NCBI RefSeq assembly: GCF_000346485.2
Contig: NZ_KQ976354.1
Location: 9,163,333 to 9,227,332, forward strand
Reading direction: 5' to 3'
Length of the DNA: 64,000 bases
DNA from: Scytonema hofmannii PCC 7110
Lineage (GTDB): Bacteria > Cyanobacteriota > Cyanobacteriia > Cyanobacteriales > Nostocaceae
Positions 38,863 through 46,523 of this stretch are shown in pieces. Position 1 is the first letter of the stretch; every line of letters begins with the position of its first letter. The translations under genes and the position numbers were made by a program. Under the pieces are notes generated by a model. It did not search any database. It was not told where the DNA came from and was given only the letters and a program-made list of their open reading frames with translations.

Positions 38863-40605
38863 ATGAATACTGACAAAGCCCTGATACTTTTAGACAATTT
38901 GCTCAAGCCAAAAAGCTTGAATTCCATTCAAGAAACTGTGTTTCGTCACGCCTGGGAAGGAATGGGCTATCGAGAGATGGCGCTTAATTGTGGCTATGAT
39001 GCAAACTATTTAAAAGATGTCGGTTCCAAATTGTGGAAATTACTTTCTGAAATATTGGAACAGGAAGTGACAAAAAGTAATGTTCGTGCTGTTTTAGGAA
39101 GATACGCACGCAGTCTTGCCATGCAAACGTCTTTACAGACTCCTCAAACTCAATTAAAGGATGTAGTTGTTTCTCCTAAACTAACGTCTGAAGCAAGGGA
39201 GCCTCAAAATTACAAAGAGACTTTAGACAGGGAAAGTAACAACTCTAACTTAGCAGTTGGCGAAACAGCGATCGCACATCCGCGTGTCGATTGGGGAGAA
39301 GCAGTTGATGTTGTGGTTTTCTACGGACGTAATGAGGAACTAACAGAGTTACAAAAATGGATTGTTGATGAAGATTGCCGATTCGTTGCATTATTGGGAA
39401 TGGGAGGGCTTGGCAAGACGACCTTATCTGTGAAGTTAGCAGAACAACTTCAGCAACACTTTGATTATCTTATCTGGCGTTCTTTACGCAATGCTCCCTC
39501 TATTGAAGAAATTCTCGTTGATTTAATTCAGTTCTTTTCTCAATCCCAAGAAACTGAGGCGACTTTACCAAAAGATATTAATGGTAAAATTTTACGTTTG
39601 TTAGAGTACTTGCGTTCTTCACGTTGTTTGCTCATTCTTGATAATGTAGAAACAATTTTACGTGGAGGAGATTCACTTGATAAGACTGACACCATACGCG
39701 TTGGCAACTATTTGCCTGGATACGAAGGCTATGGTGAACTTTTTAAACGAGTAGGGGAAGTACGTCATAAAAGTTGCTTGTTGATAACTAGTAGGGAGAA
39801 ACCAAAAGAGTTTATTTCTTTAGAAGGGAATGGTTTTCCAGTTCGTTCCTGGCAATTAACAGGATTACAAGAAGCAGAGGCGCGGAAAGTGTTTCGACTG
39901 AAAGGTGAATTCTCTGGTTCAGAAGAAGATTGGAGTACTGTTATTAAACATTATGCTGGTAATCCCTTAGCGTTGAAAATAGTAGCTGCGGCAATTCAAG
40001 AAATACTTGATGGAGATATTTCTAAATTTCTAGAATTTTTAAAGAAGGAATTGTTAGTTTTTGACGATCTGCGCGATTTATTAGAGCATCAGTTTAACCG
40101 TTTGTCTAAAGCAGAAAAGGAAATCATGTACTGGTTGGCAATTGAGCGAGAACCAGTGACTTTATGTGAACTTCAGAAGAATATTATGTCATCGCTTGCC
40201 AAGCAAAAATTACCAGAAACTTTAAGAGCTTTAGGACAGCGATCGCTTATTGAAAAACAAGGTATATTTTTCACTCAAAAACCGGATTTAATGGAGTTAG
40301 TGACCCATGAATTGATTGAGCATATTTCCGAAGAAATAATAAACCAAAAATTTTCTCTTTTCCACAGTCATTTTTTGCTCAAAACACAGGCAAAAGACCA
40401 TATCAAAGAATGTCAAACGCAATTTTTATTAGCACTGCTTACAAAGAAATTAATCGAACGGTTAGGAAGTCAAGCAAATTTAGAGAATCGACTCAAAGAT
40501 ATTCTTGAAAATTGCGGAAAAAGTCAAAGTTTGGAACCTAGTTATGCAGAAGGAAATATTTTCAATATACTTCGTTATTTAAATAAGGATTTAGAGGATG
40601 TTTGA
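38863..40605 (+). CDS. STAND NTPase paralog lacking C-terminal sensor repeats
   Basis: 580 residues. The N-terminal domain (FRHAWEGMGYREMALNCGYD, GSKLWKLLSEILEQE) and NB-ARC (LLGMGGLGKTTLS, CLLILDNVETI, LLITSREKP, YAGNPLALKIV) are closely related to the protein at 33502, including the helical region up to EGNIFNILRYLNKDLEDV. There the frame stops, just where the paralog goes on into the pentapeptide-like start of its WD40 part. Directly behind the stop is an array of CATTTGT and TGGTCAC repeats. The gene thus looks like a product of loss of the sensor part at a repeat. It may still bind and hydrolyse ATP, perhaps as an adaptor or decoy. Start ATG 38863. Confidence 0.88.
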   Translation: MNTDKALILLDNLLKPKSLNSIQETVFRHAWEGMGYREMALNCGYDANYLKDVGSKLWKLLSEILEQEVTKSNVRAVLGRYARSLAMQTSLQTPQTQLKDVVVSPKLTSEAREPQNYKETLDRESNNSNLAVGETAIAHPRVDWGEAVDVVVFYGRNEELTELQKWIVDEDCRFVALLGMGGLGKTTLSVKLAEQLQQHFDYLIWRSLRNAPSIEEILVDLIQFFSQSQETEATLPKDINGKILRLLEYLRSSRCLLILDNVETILRGGDSLDKTDTIRVGNYLPGYEGYGELFKRVGEVRHKSCLLITSREKPKEFISLEGNGFPVRSWQLTGLQEAEARKVFRLKGEFSGSEEDWSTVIKHYAGNPLALKIVAAAIQEILDGDISKFLEFLKKELLVFDDLRDLLEHQFNRLSKAEKEIMYWLAIEREPVTLCELQKNIMSSLAKQKLPETLRALGQRSLIEKQGIFFTQKPDLMELVTHELIEHISEEIINQKFSLFHSHFLLKTQAKDHIKECQTQFLLALLTKKLIERLGSQANLENRLKDILENCGKSQSLEPSYAEGNIFNILRYLNKDLEDV

Positions 40606-40673
40606 AGTGTCATTTGTCATTTGTCATTTGTCACTGGTTACTGGTCACTGGTCACTGGTCACTGGTCACTGTT
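40606..40673. repeat. CATTTGT array followed by TGGTCAC array
   Basis: Three CATTTGT units, then six TGGTCAC units (CTGGTTAC variant first), starting directly after the stop codon of the truncated STAND gene. Confidence 0.92.
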
Positions 40674-40756
40674 ATGTTGCAACATTGAAATCTTTCGATA
40701 CGGTAGAAGTTTGAGACGGTAGGATTATTAAGTATAAGTAAGAGTAGGTGAGGTGT

Positions 40757-41038
40757 ATGAATAACGTTAACCCTGAGGAATTCAGTACCAAAGATAATGA
40801 TATGCTTTTAGAACACGAGCTTACAGGTGGTGAACGTGGGAAAAACTCCCAAGTTTCTCGGCGATCGCACTGTGTTACCATTCAGCAAACAGATGGCACG
40901 ACAATTGTTCACCACTACACTCGTGAAGATGGCATAGTCATTATCGACCCAGATGTCAGAGAATATTTTCCCAATGCAGAAGCAGTTAACAATGCTTTAC
41001 GCACACTGATTAACTTGGTTCCCAAGAAACGCGAGTAA
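40757..41038 (+). CDS. Small soluble protein of unknown function
   Basis: 93 residues from ATG 40757 (MNNVNPEEFSTKDNDMLLEH); AGGTGAGG just upstream is the ribosome site and an earlier GTG would destroy it. A beta-rich centre (VTIQQTDGTTIVHHYTREDG, IVIIDPDVREYFP) is followed by a helix NAEAVNNALRTLINLVPKKR. No family recognised. A PIN toxin pair follows 59 bases later on the same strand. Confidence 0.6.
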   Translation: MNNVNPEEFSTKDNDMLLEHELTGGERGKNSQVSRRSHCVTIQQTDGTTIVHHYTREDGIVIIDPDVREYFPNAEAVNNALRTLINLVPKKRE

Positions 41039-41097
41039 ATGACAATTCTAACTAGCGATAGTATGGTTTAGATGCAACCGCTATCAACCAGTTCTGT

Positions 41098-41571
41098 ATG
41101 AGCGAAACTGTCTACTTAGAAACCAGTATTTTAGGATACCTTACGGCAAGAGCGACTAGAAACCTGATATTGGCAGCGAACATAGAAGTCACGAAAGAGT
41201 GGTGGGAATCTCGTAGAAGCTCATTTACACTCTACGTTTCACAAGTTGTTTTGGATGAAGTGGCACGAGGAGACACCGAAATTGCATTGAAACGTTTACA
41301 AATCCTCAACGGGTTGCCGTTAGTTGAACTCAATCAGGCTGTAAAAAATTTGTCAGCACAGTTTCTTGCACGCAGTAATCTTCCTCCCAACGCTTCCGAC
41401 GATGCGGTTCACATCGCCGCAGCAACTGTTCACGGATTAGATTACTTGCTAACGTGGAACTGTAAGCATATTGCAAACGCTCAAATTCAAAGAAAGCTTG
41501 CAGCAATCAGCCTTGATTTTGGATACGAGTTACCAATAATTTGCACCCCTTACGAATTATTAGGAGATTAA
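41098..41571 (+). CDS. PIN-domain (VapC-like) toxin
   Basis: 157 residues. PIN fold with acidic residues in VYLETSILGYL (E8), LDEVARGD (D, E) and NASDDAVHIAAATVHGLDYL plus LLTWNCKHIAN. PIN toxins are metal-dependent RNases that cut tRNA, rRNA or mRNA. The small partner gene begins three bases after the stop codon (41575), in the order toxin first. The set is common in cyanobacteria. Catalytic residues are present. Confidence 0.9.
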   Translation: MSETVYLETSILGYLTARATRNLILAANIEVTKEWWESRRSSFTLYVSQVVLDEVARGDTEIALKRLQILNGLPLVELNQAVKNLSAQFLARSNLPPNASDDAVHIAAATVHGLDYLLTWNCKHIANAQIQRKLAAISLDFGYELPIICTPYELLGD

Positions 41572-41574
41572 ATT

Positions 41575-41769
41575 ATGTGGCAAGATGAAATTTTAGATGA
41601 AATTCACAAAATTCGAGAAGAACACGCTAAATCTTTTAACTATGACTTAGATGCGATGTTTGCAGATTGGCAGAAAAAGCAAGCAGAAAGTGAAAGAGAA
41701 ATTGTAAGCTTACCACCAAAGCACGGTCTAATAATGCGTTGGAGCCGACAGTTCAAAGGCGATCTGTGA
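41575..41769 (+). CDS. Antitoxin-like partner of PIN toxin, altered C-terminus
   Basis: 64 residues, starting MWQDEILDEIHKIREEHAKS, then FNYDLDAMFADWQKKQ and VSLPPK. Family members usually end shortly after VSLPPKR; here HGLIMRWSRQFKGDL is added and derives from downstream DNA that overlaps the amidase gene end by 17 bases. The conserved EIHKIREEHA part is complete, so binding to the toxin is likely kept. Confidence 0.8.
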   Translation: MWQDEILDEIHKIREEHAKSFNYDLDAMFADWQKKQAESEREIVSLPPKHGLIMRWSRQFKGDL

Positions 41770-42826
41770 GTGCCAGAGGCGATCTTCTACTACTCTGACT
41801 AATCTTAACTGGACTAATCACCCGAAAAGAATGCAATAAATTCCAAAACTTATCAAAATCAAAACTTCTTGGGTCAATTCTTTGACCGGAACGATCGACA
41901 GCCCTGTGAGTCGTAATTCTCTCATCCGGGACATTACTTTGAGCAATCAACCAGGCAAGAGAGTTATACTGCTCTTCTGTGTAACCGGTGTGAGTTGTTT
42001 CTTTAGTTCCTACTCCAGAAGGCGGAGTTTCTAAACCAACGTGATAGGCAAAGTTATTTACAGATGGAGGCAAATCCGGGTTAGTCTTTACCGTCTCCTG
42101 TCCTTGAGAACCATCAAAAACGGAATTACCTGCACCAAAAGCTCTTTTATCCGGCGGAACCAAGTAAACCACAGTGCCATCTAGCTTAATCATAGTGTGG
42201 TAACTAGCTTGGACATTCTCATCTTCGTGGGAATTTTTAAAAAAGTTAATGGCACTGGATGCAGGAGCAGCAGTTTCATGAAGCACTATAATTGGTTGAT
42301 TGTTAACAGGTGTGCCATTCACGTCTGTTGCAAAGCGATCGCCATAATTGCTCGAGTTCGCCCAAGCAATTTCATATCCGGGTTTGTAAGCTGCAAAAGC
42401 TGGAGTCGTTTTTACTGAATAACTCGGAGTCTTTGGAGCGTTATTCTTTTGAGTTTTCTGAGCTTTCAGGCGGGGATCTGAAGCTTGACTGGCGATCGCC
42501 GTCTTTGCCTTTGGAGTTGGTGCTGTTATTAACTGTTTGATTCGAGAATCTGCTTTAGGTACACTCGCCTGTGGAGTTGGTGTGATTTCAGTTTCCTTCG
42601 GTTGAGATTCTAAATCTTCACTAGGAATAGTAGCCTTTGTATCTGATGCTTTTATGCTTTCCTCAGGTTGGAAATCTACATATTGATTGGAAACGGCGGG
42701 TTTTGGATTGGATGTGACTTTTTGGTCTTGGAGAAAATCTGCTCTTCCAAGAACCAACCCCAACATCAAACCGACAAGCGCCAGAATACCGAGTACGACA
42801 CCAGTTGTTTTTACCCTAAATCTCAT
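41753..42826 (-). CDS. Membrane-anchored N-acetylmuramoyl-L-alanine amidase (amidase_2)
   Basis: 357 residues from ATG 42826 (MRFRVKTTGVVLGILALVGL), which gives a clean N-terminal membrane anchor; the frame runs 32 codons further up without support. Residues about 35-165 are a low-complexity, Pro/Thr/Lys-rich spacer. The amidase_2/PGRP domain is at about 180-345: PIIVLHETAAPASSAINFF (zinc His), YHTMIKLDGTVVYLVPP, TTHRAVDRSGQRIDPRSFDF (second His). It cleaves the bond between MurNAc and the peptide stem in the periplasm, for cell separation or recycling. The gene is convergent with the PIN antitoxin and overlaps it slightly. Confidence 0.88.
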   Translation of the reverse strand: MRFRVKTTGVVLGILALVGLMLGLVLGRADFLQDQKVTSNPKPAVSNQYVDFQPEESIKASDTKATIPSEDLESQPKETEITPTPQASVPKADSRIKQLITAPTPKAKTAIASQASDPRLKAQKTQKNNAPKTPSYSVKTTPAFAAYKPGYEIAWANSSNYGDRFATDVNGTPVNNQPIIVLHETAAPASSAINFFKNSHEDENVQASYHTMIKLDGTVVYLVPPDKRAFGAGNSVFDGSQGQETVKTNPDLPPSVNNFAYHVGLETPPSGVGTKETTHTGYTEEQYNSLAWLIAQSNVPDERITTHRAVDRSGQRIDPRSFDFDKFWNLLHSFRVISPVKISQSSRRSPLALTDRL

Positions 42827-42946
42827 TTTTTTAACGCTCTTATCAAAACCTTTTACATTTCTGATGTAAAAGCAATAATTTTTAATATAATTTACAAATA
42901 TAAAATTATACTCTAAAAACAAATCTGTCTATAGGTATATATAGTT

Positions 42947-43005
42947 AGTGACCAATGACCAGTGACCAGTGACCAGTGACCAGTGACCAATGATCAGTGA
43001 CCACT
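42947..43005. repeat. GTGACCA heptanucleotide array
   Basis: About eight 7-base units (GTGACCA, with GACCAAT and GATCA variants) fill the gap between the amidase and the Rel/Spo gene and end a few bases before its stop codon. Confidence 0.92.
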
Positions 43006-43015
43006 AACTAATAAT

Positions 43016-45292
43016 TTATTCGTCAGATTGCCCAACTCGACGAATGTTGAGAATGTCGCTCAGCTTCTTGATTTGGGTGAATATCTGTTCTAGTTGAGAA
43101 CGATCGCGGATCTCGATCCCCAAGTCAATCAGTGCTGGTTGACCGTTGGAAGTTTTCACTTGAGCGTGACGCACGTTAATACCTTGATCGCTCAGGCGTG
43201 AAAGAATATCCTTCAAAACTCCCACTCGGTCTAAGGCTTCAATCTGAATACTCACTGGATATGTTTGAGGACGACCGTAGGGTTCACCTGCTGGGTTCCA
43301 ATGGACTGGAACTAAGCGTTCGCATTCCACATTATCTAGATTTTGACATCCCTGGCGATGGATGGAAATGCCCCGACCACGGGTGACAACACCAATAATT
43401 TGTTCTCCCGGAATGGGGGTACAACAACCAGCAAGATGGTGTACCAATCCTTCGACTCCGACGATTGGCGAGTCAGTGGAACGTGAGGTTGTTGGAGTTG
43501 ATTCTTTGAGGTTTTTTGCTGCTTGAGATAACTCCTTAGCAAGATCGCTTGTTGAAACTGCCATTGCAGGTTGTTGTGCTTTGACCAATTCTCGCCAACG
43601 GTTAAGCACAAGGCTGAGAGTCACTTCACCATAGCCTAAAGCAGCAAGTAAATCCTCACAAGAATGATAATTACATCGCTCTGCAACTGTCTGCATCGGT
43701 TGCGACTTAATCAAGTTCTCCACGCCGGATTTACCCAGTTCCTTTTCCAATAACTCCCGACCGCGAGCGACATTTTCTTCACGACGCGATCGCTTGTACC
43801 ATTGCTTAATTCTGTTCTTTGCGGCTGAAGTTCTGACAAAGTTCAACCAATCCAAACTTGGATGGCTGTTCTTTTGCGTCACTATCTCTACAATATCTCC
43901 ATTTTGCAAACGGGTGGAGAGGGGAACCATCCGTGCATTCACCTTTGCTCCCGCACAGTGGTTTCCTACCTCTGTATGAATGCGATAGGCAAAATCCACC
44001 GTACTAGAACCGGGACTCAAAGAAATCACATCTCCTTTGGGCGTAAAAACATAAACATCATCTTCAAACAAATTGTCTTTAACACTTTCAAGGTATTCCT
44101 GAGCATCCTTTAGGTCATTCTGCCATTCCAGTAATTGACGCAACCAAGTAAACTTATCATCTGTTGCTGTCAAATGAGTTGTTAACGAACCGCCCGTTTC
44201 TTTATACTTCCAATGAGCCGCAATTCCGTATTCAGCAATCCGGTGCATCTCCAATGTCCGGATTTGCACTTCTAAAGGACGCGCCCACGGACTAATCACA
44301 CCTGTATGCAATGATTGGTAACGGTTTGGCTTGGGTAATCCAATGTAATCCTTGAATCTCCCAGGAATGGGGCGGAAAGCATCATGCACTATTGCCAAAG
44401 CACGGTAACATTCTTCGTTGGTATTAACAATAATTCGTAGCGCTGCCAAATCGTAAATTTCGTGAAATTCTTTATTTTGGCGCTGCATCTTTTGAAAGAT
44501 ACTGTAGAGGTGCTTTGGACGCCCGCTAATATCAAGGCATTGAATTCCTGCTTCTACCAACCGATTCCGCAAAGTTTCAGCGACGCTTGCTAATCTCTCT
44601 TCTCTCGCTCCTCGTTTTTCGGCTACGTGCTCTTGAATTTGACGGTATGATTCAGGTTCTAAATACTTAAAGGAGAAATCCTCCAATTCCCATTTAATCC
44701 GCCAGATTCCCAATCGATTCGCCAGAGGTGCAAAAATTTCTCGTGTTTCTAGAGCAATGGTTTTGCGTTTGTCTTCGGGAAGATGTTCGAGAGTCCGCAT
44801 ATTGTGCAAGCGATCTGCCAACTTCACCACAATCACTCTAATGTCTTGCGCCATTGACAAGAACATTCGACGAAAATTTTCTGCTTGGCTTTCAGTCTTG
44901 CTTTTGAAGTTAATTTTAGAAAGCTTTGTTACGCCTTCCACCAATTGCCTAACTTCAGTACCGAAGTGTTGCTCTATTTCTTCAATTGTGACATTTGTAT
45001 CTTCCACTACATCATGTAGTAGCCCAGCTGCTATCATAGCAGCACTACCACCGAGATCTCGTAGTATACCCGCAACAGCGACAGGATGAGAAATATATGG
45101 CTCTCCCGACTTGCGGTACTGACCTTGATGCAATTGGTAGGCAAATTCAAATGCCCGAAAAATTAGAGATGTTTCGCTATGCCTTCGGTCATCTTCAGCT
45201 TGGGCGCTTTGTGCAGATGACCCATTTAGGCATTGCTGTAGCCATTCCGGAAGGGTAATATCAATTCTGGAAGTTAATACAGTGCTGCTCAT
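43016..45292 (-). CDS. spoT: Bifunctional (p)ppGpp synthetase/hydrolase (Rel/Spo)
   Basis: 758 residues from ATG 45292 (MSSTVLTSRIDITLPEWLQQ); 63 upstream codons of the same frame lack similarity and lie across the divergent promoter region. HD hydrolase domain with SHPVAVAGIL, AAGLLHDVVEDT, ADRLHNMRTL; synthetase domain with RPKHLYSIFQKMQRQNKEFH, LAALRIIV, GRFKDYIGLPKPNRYQSLHT; TGS domain with DVYVFTPKGDVISLSPGSSTVDFAY; ACT domain at the C-terminus (VGVLKDILSRLSDQGINVRH). It sets the level of the stringent-response alarmone; cyanobacteria usually have one such long enzyme. Both catalytic sites look intact. It is divergent from patD. Confidence 0.96.
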   Translation of the reverse strand: MSSTVLTSRIDITLPEWLQQCLNGSSAQSAQAEDDRRHSETSLIFRAFEFAYQLHQGQYRKSGEPYISHPVAVAGILRDLGGSAAMIAAGLLHDVVEDTNVTIEEIEQHFGTEVRQLVEGVTKLSKINFKSKTESQAENFRRMFLSMAQDIRVIVVKLADRLHNMRTLEHLPEDKRKTIALETREIFAPLANRLGIWRIKWELEDFSFKYLEPESYRQIQEHVAEKRGAREERLASVAETLRNRLVEAGIQCLDISGRPKHLYSIFQKMQRQNKEFHEIYDLAALRIIVNTNEECYRALAIVHDAFRPIPGRFKDYIGLPKPNRYQSLHTGVISPWARPLEVQIRTLEMHRIAEYGIAAHWKYKETGGSLTTHLTATDDKFTWLRQLLEWQNDLKDAQEYLESVKDNLFEDDVYVFTPKGDVISLSPGSSTVDFAYRIHTEVGNHCAGAKVNARMVPLSTRLQNGDIVEIVTQKNSHPSLDWLNFVRTSAAKNRIKQWYKRSRREENVARGRELLEKELGKSGVENLIKSQPMQTVAERCNYHSCEDLLAALGYGEVTLSLVLNRWRELVKAQQPAMAVSTSDLAKELSQAAKNLKESTPTTSRSTDSPIVGVEGLVHHLAGCCTPIPGEQIIGVVTRGRGISIHRQGCQNLDNVECERLVPVHWNPAGEPYGRPQTYPVSIQIEALDRVGVLKDILSRLSDQGINVRHAQVKTSNGQPALIDLGIEIRDRSQLEQIFTQIKKLSDILNIRRVGQSDE

Positions 45293-45460
45293 AGAATAGC
45301 GCCAATGGTAATTTAGTGATAAGGTGCAAAAGGGGAAAGAGTTGGCGGTAATACCGTCAACAGAAAGAGTAACTGACAGACGCAAGGAAAATTTGCGTTT
45401 TGGGCGATCCCTTAAGGTGTCAGTGCAAATTATCCAGTGCGAATGTCGGGCATAATAGTT

Positions 45461-45500
45461 GTAAGTGTTGATATATAGCAAATACCGCCCCGAATACTAT
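45461..45500 (+). promoter_or_regulatory. NtcA-type promoter candidate of patD
   Basis: GTA (45461-45463), 8 bases, TAT (45472-45474), then 20 bases to TACTAT (45495-45500). Consensus is GTA-N8-TAC, 20-24 bases before a TA-N3-T box; one base differs. It lies 100-140 bases before the PatD-like gene, and patD is described as NtcA-regulated in Anabaena. Confidence 0.5.
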
Positions 45501-45601
45501 TCGAGACGCAAGATTTTGAGATAGAGGTTAGAAAAGTTTAGCCTACCAGAAATTTTTTTTGACATTACCTTGTCATTAAATACTATCTCAAGAACTGCTG
45601 T

Positions 45602-45949
45602 ATGTCTCTAATTCGTGAGAAATACGACTTATTTGCAACTCAGTTGAAGCAATTGCATTCCGAGATTGCTGCTACTCAATTGGATGCACCCGAAATCAGG
45701 CAACGTGTAATAAGCCTGCAAAAATTTTTTCAGCAACAGATTGTACCTTTAGTTAATGAGGACACAAGCAGTCTCAATGGGCGAGTCCAGTCTTATTCGA
45801 CTGAGATGAGTAAGCAGCTGCGACTATTGGAAATAGATATCACGTTTCTCCAAGGGGCGCGGCAAACTTCCACTGCCAAAGGTAGACTAGATGCCATCGG
45901 CAATCGCCTAACCACTCTCATTGAATACTGCAATGCCATATTGGAATAA
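45602..45949 (+). CDS. patD: Heterocyst frequency control protein PatD (likely)
   Basis: 115 residues, MSLIREKYDLFATQLKQLHS, mostly helical, with RQRVISLQKFFQQQIVPLVN, RVQSYSTEMSKQLRLLEIDI, FLQGARQTSTAKGRL and a final TLIEYCNAILE. I recognise this as the pattern of PatD, a small protein of filamentous cyanobacteria that adjusts the share of cells becoming heterocysts. The upstream NtcA-like site supports it. Divergent from the Rel/Spo gene. No motif gives a biochemical activity. If not PatD it would still be a conserved cyanobacterial small protein. Confidence 0.7.
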   Translation: MSLIREKYDLFATQLKQLHSEIAATQLDAPEIRQRVISLQKFFQQQIVPLVNEDTSSLNGRVQSYSTEMSKQLRLLEIDITFLQGARQTSTAKGRLDAIGNRLTTLIEYCNAILE

Positions 45950-46270
45950 ATAGTACCAGCAGAAGAAGCAATATAACAAAGGAAATAATTAAAAATAATG
46001 AAAATAATAATTTAAACTTACTATTGCATTTTAGATTGATATTTCTCCTGTATTTGTCGTAAACTTGACATATTTATAACTGGATAGACTGTTCCTAAAA
46101 TTTGACAAGTTTTCATGTCAAGAGTTCTTGAAATTTTCAATTTAGTATCCAAGAAGTTTCCAAAAACTAGCATTCACCAAGCAAAATCAATCTAAGTTTG
46201 GATAGAAACCTTGGATGTTTTCAATGGGGATCGTAATTGTTTGATTTTCTCTGAATAAAAAATATTTGCC

Positions 46271-46330
46271 CAGTGACCAATGACCAGTGACCAGTGACCA
46301 GTGACCAGTGACCAGTGACCAGTGACCAGT
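46271..46330. repeat. GTGACCA heptanucleotide array
   Basis: Eight to nine 7-base units with one GACCAAT variant near the left side. Confidence 0.92.
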
Positions 46331-46488
46331 TGAAGCAGAAACAGACTTCTGCAACAACCCTGATGTCCTTGATTCAATCATGTATCCTAATTTTAAAACT
46401 TAGAAGTCAATATTCGAGCGCTGATAACAGGGAGGTAAAAATAAAGACACCATTTTTAAGAAATGTAAAGATAATTGGAACCTTTACC

Positions 46489-46519
46489 AATGACAAATGA
46501 CAAATGACAAATGACAAAT
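46489..46519. repeat. CAAATGA heptanucleotide array
   Basis: Four 7-base units directly before the start codon of the ABC ATPase gene (46524); the array occupies the place of the ribosome site. Confidence 0.88.
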
Positions 46520-46523
46520 TATT

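Larger units (their letters stand above)
45950..46523. other. AT-rich gap with two heptamer arrays and one doubtful short frame
   Basis: Downstream of patD. A 50-residue open frame on the minus strand (46021-46173, MLVFGNFLDTKLKISRTL) has no clear ribosome site and is left as doubtful. Repeats at 46271-46330 and 46489-46519 are listed separately. The promoter of the ABC ATPase gene must lie in about 46340-46520. Confidence 0.4.

Noticed and set aside
46187-46381. Two overlapping minus-strand frames with WSLVTGH repeats
   Set aside because: Coded by the TGGTCAC array; no start site or conserved part.
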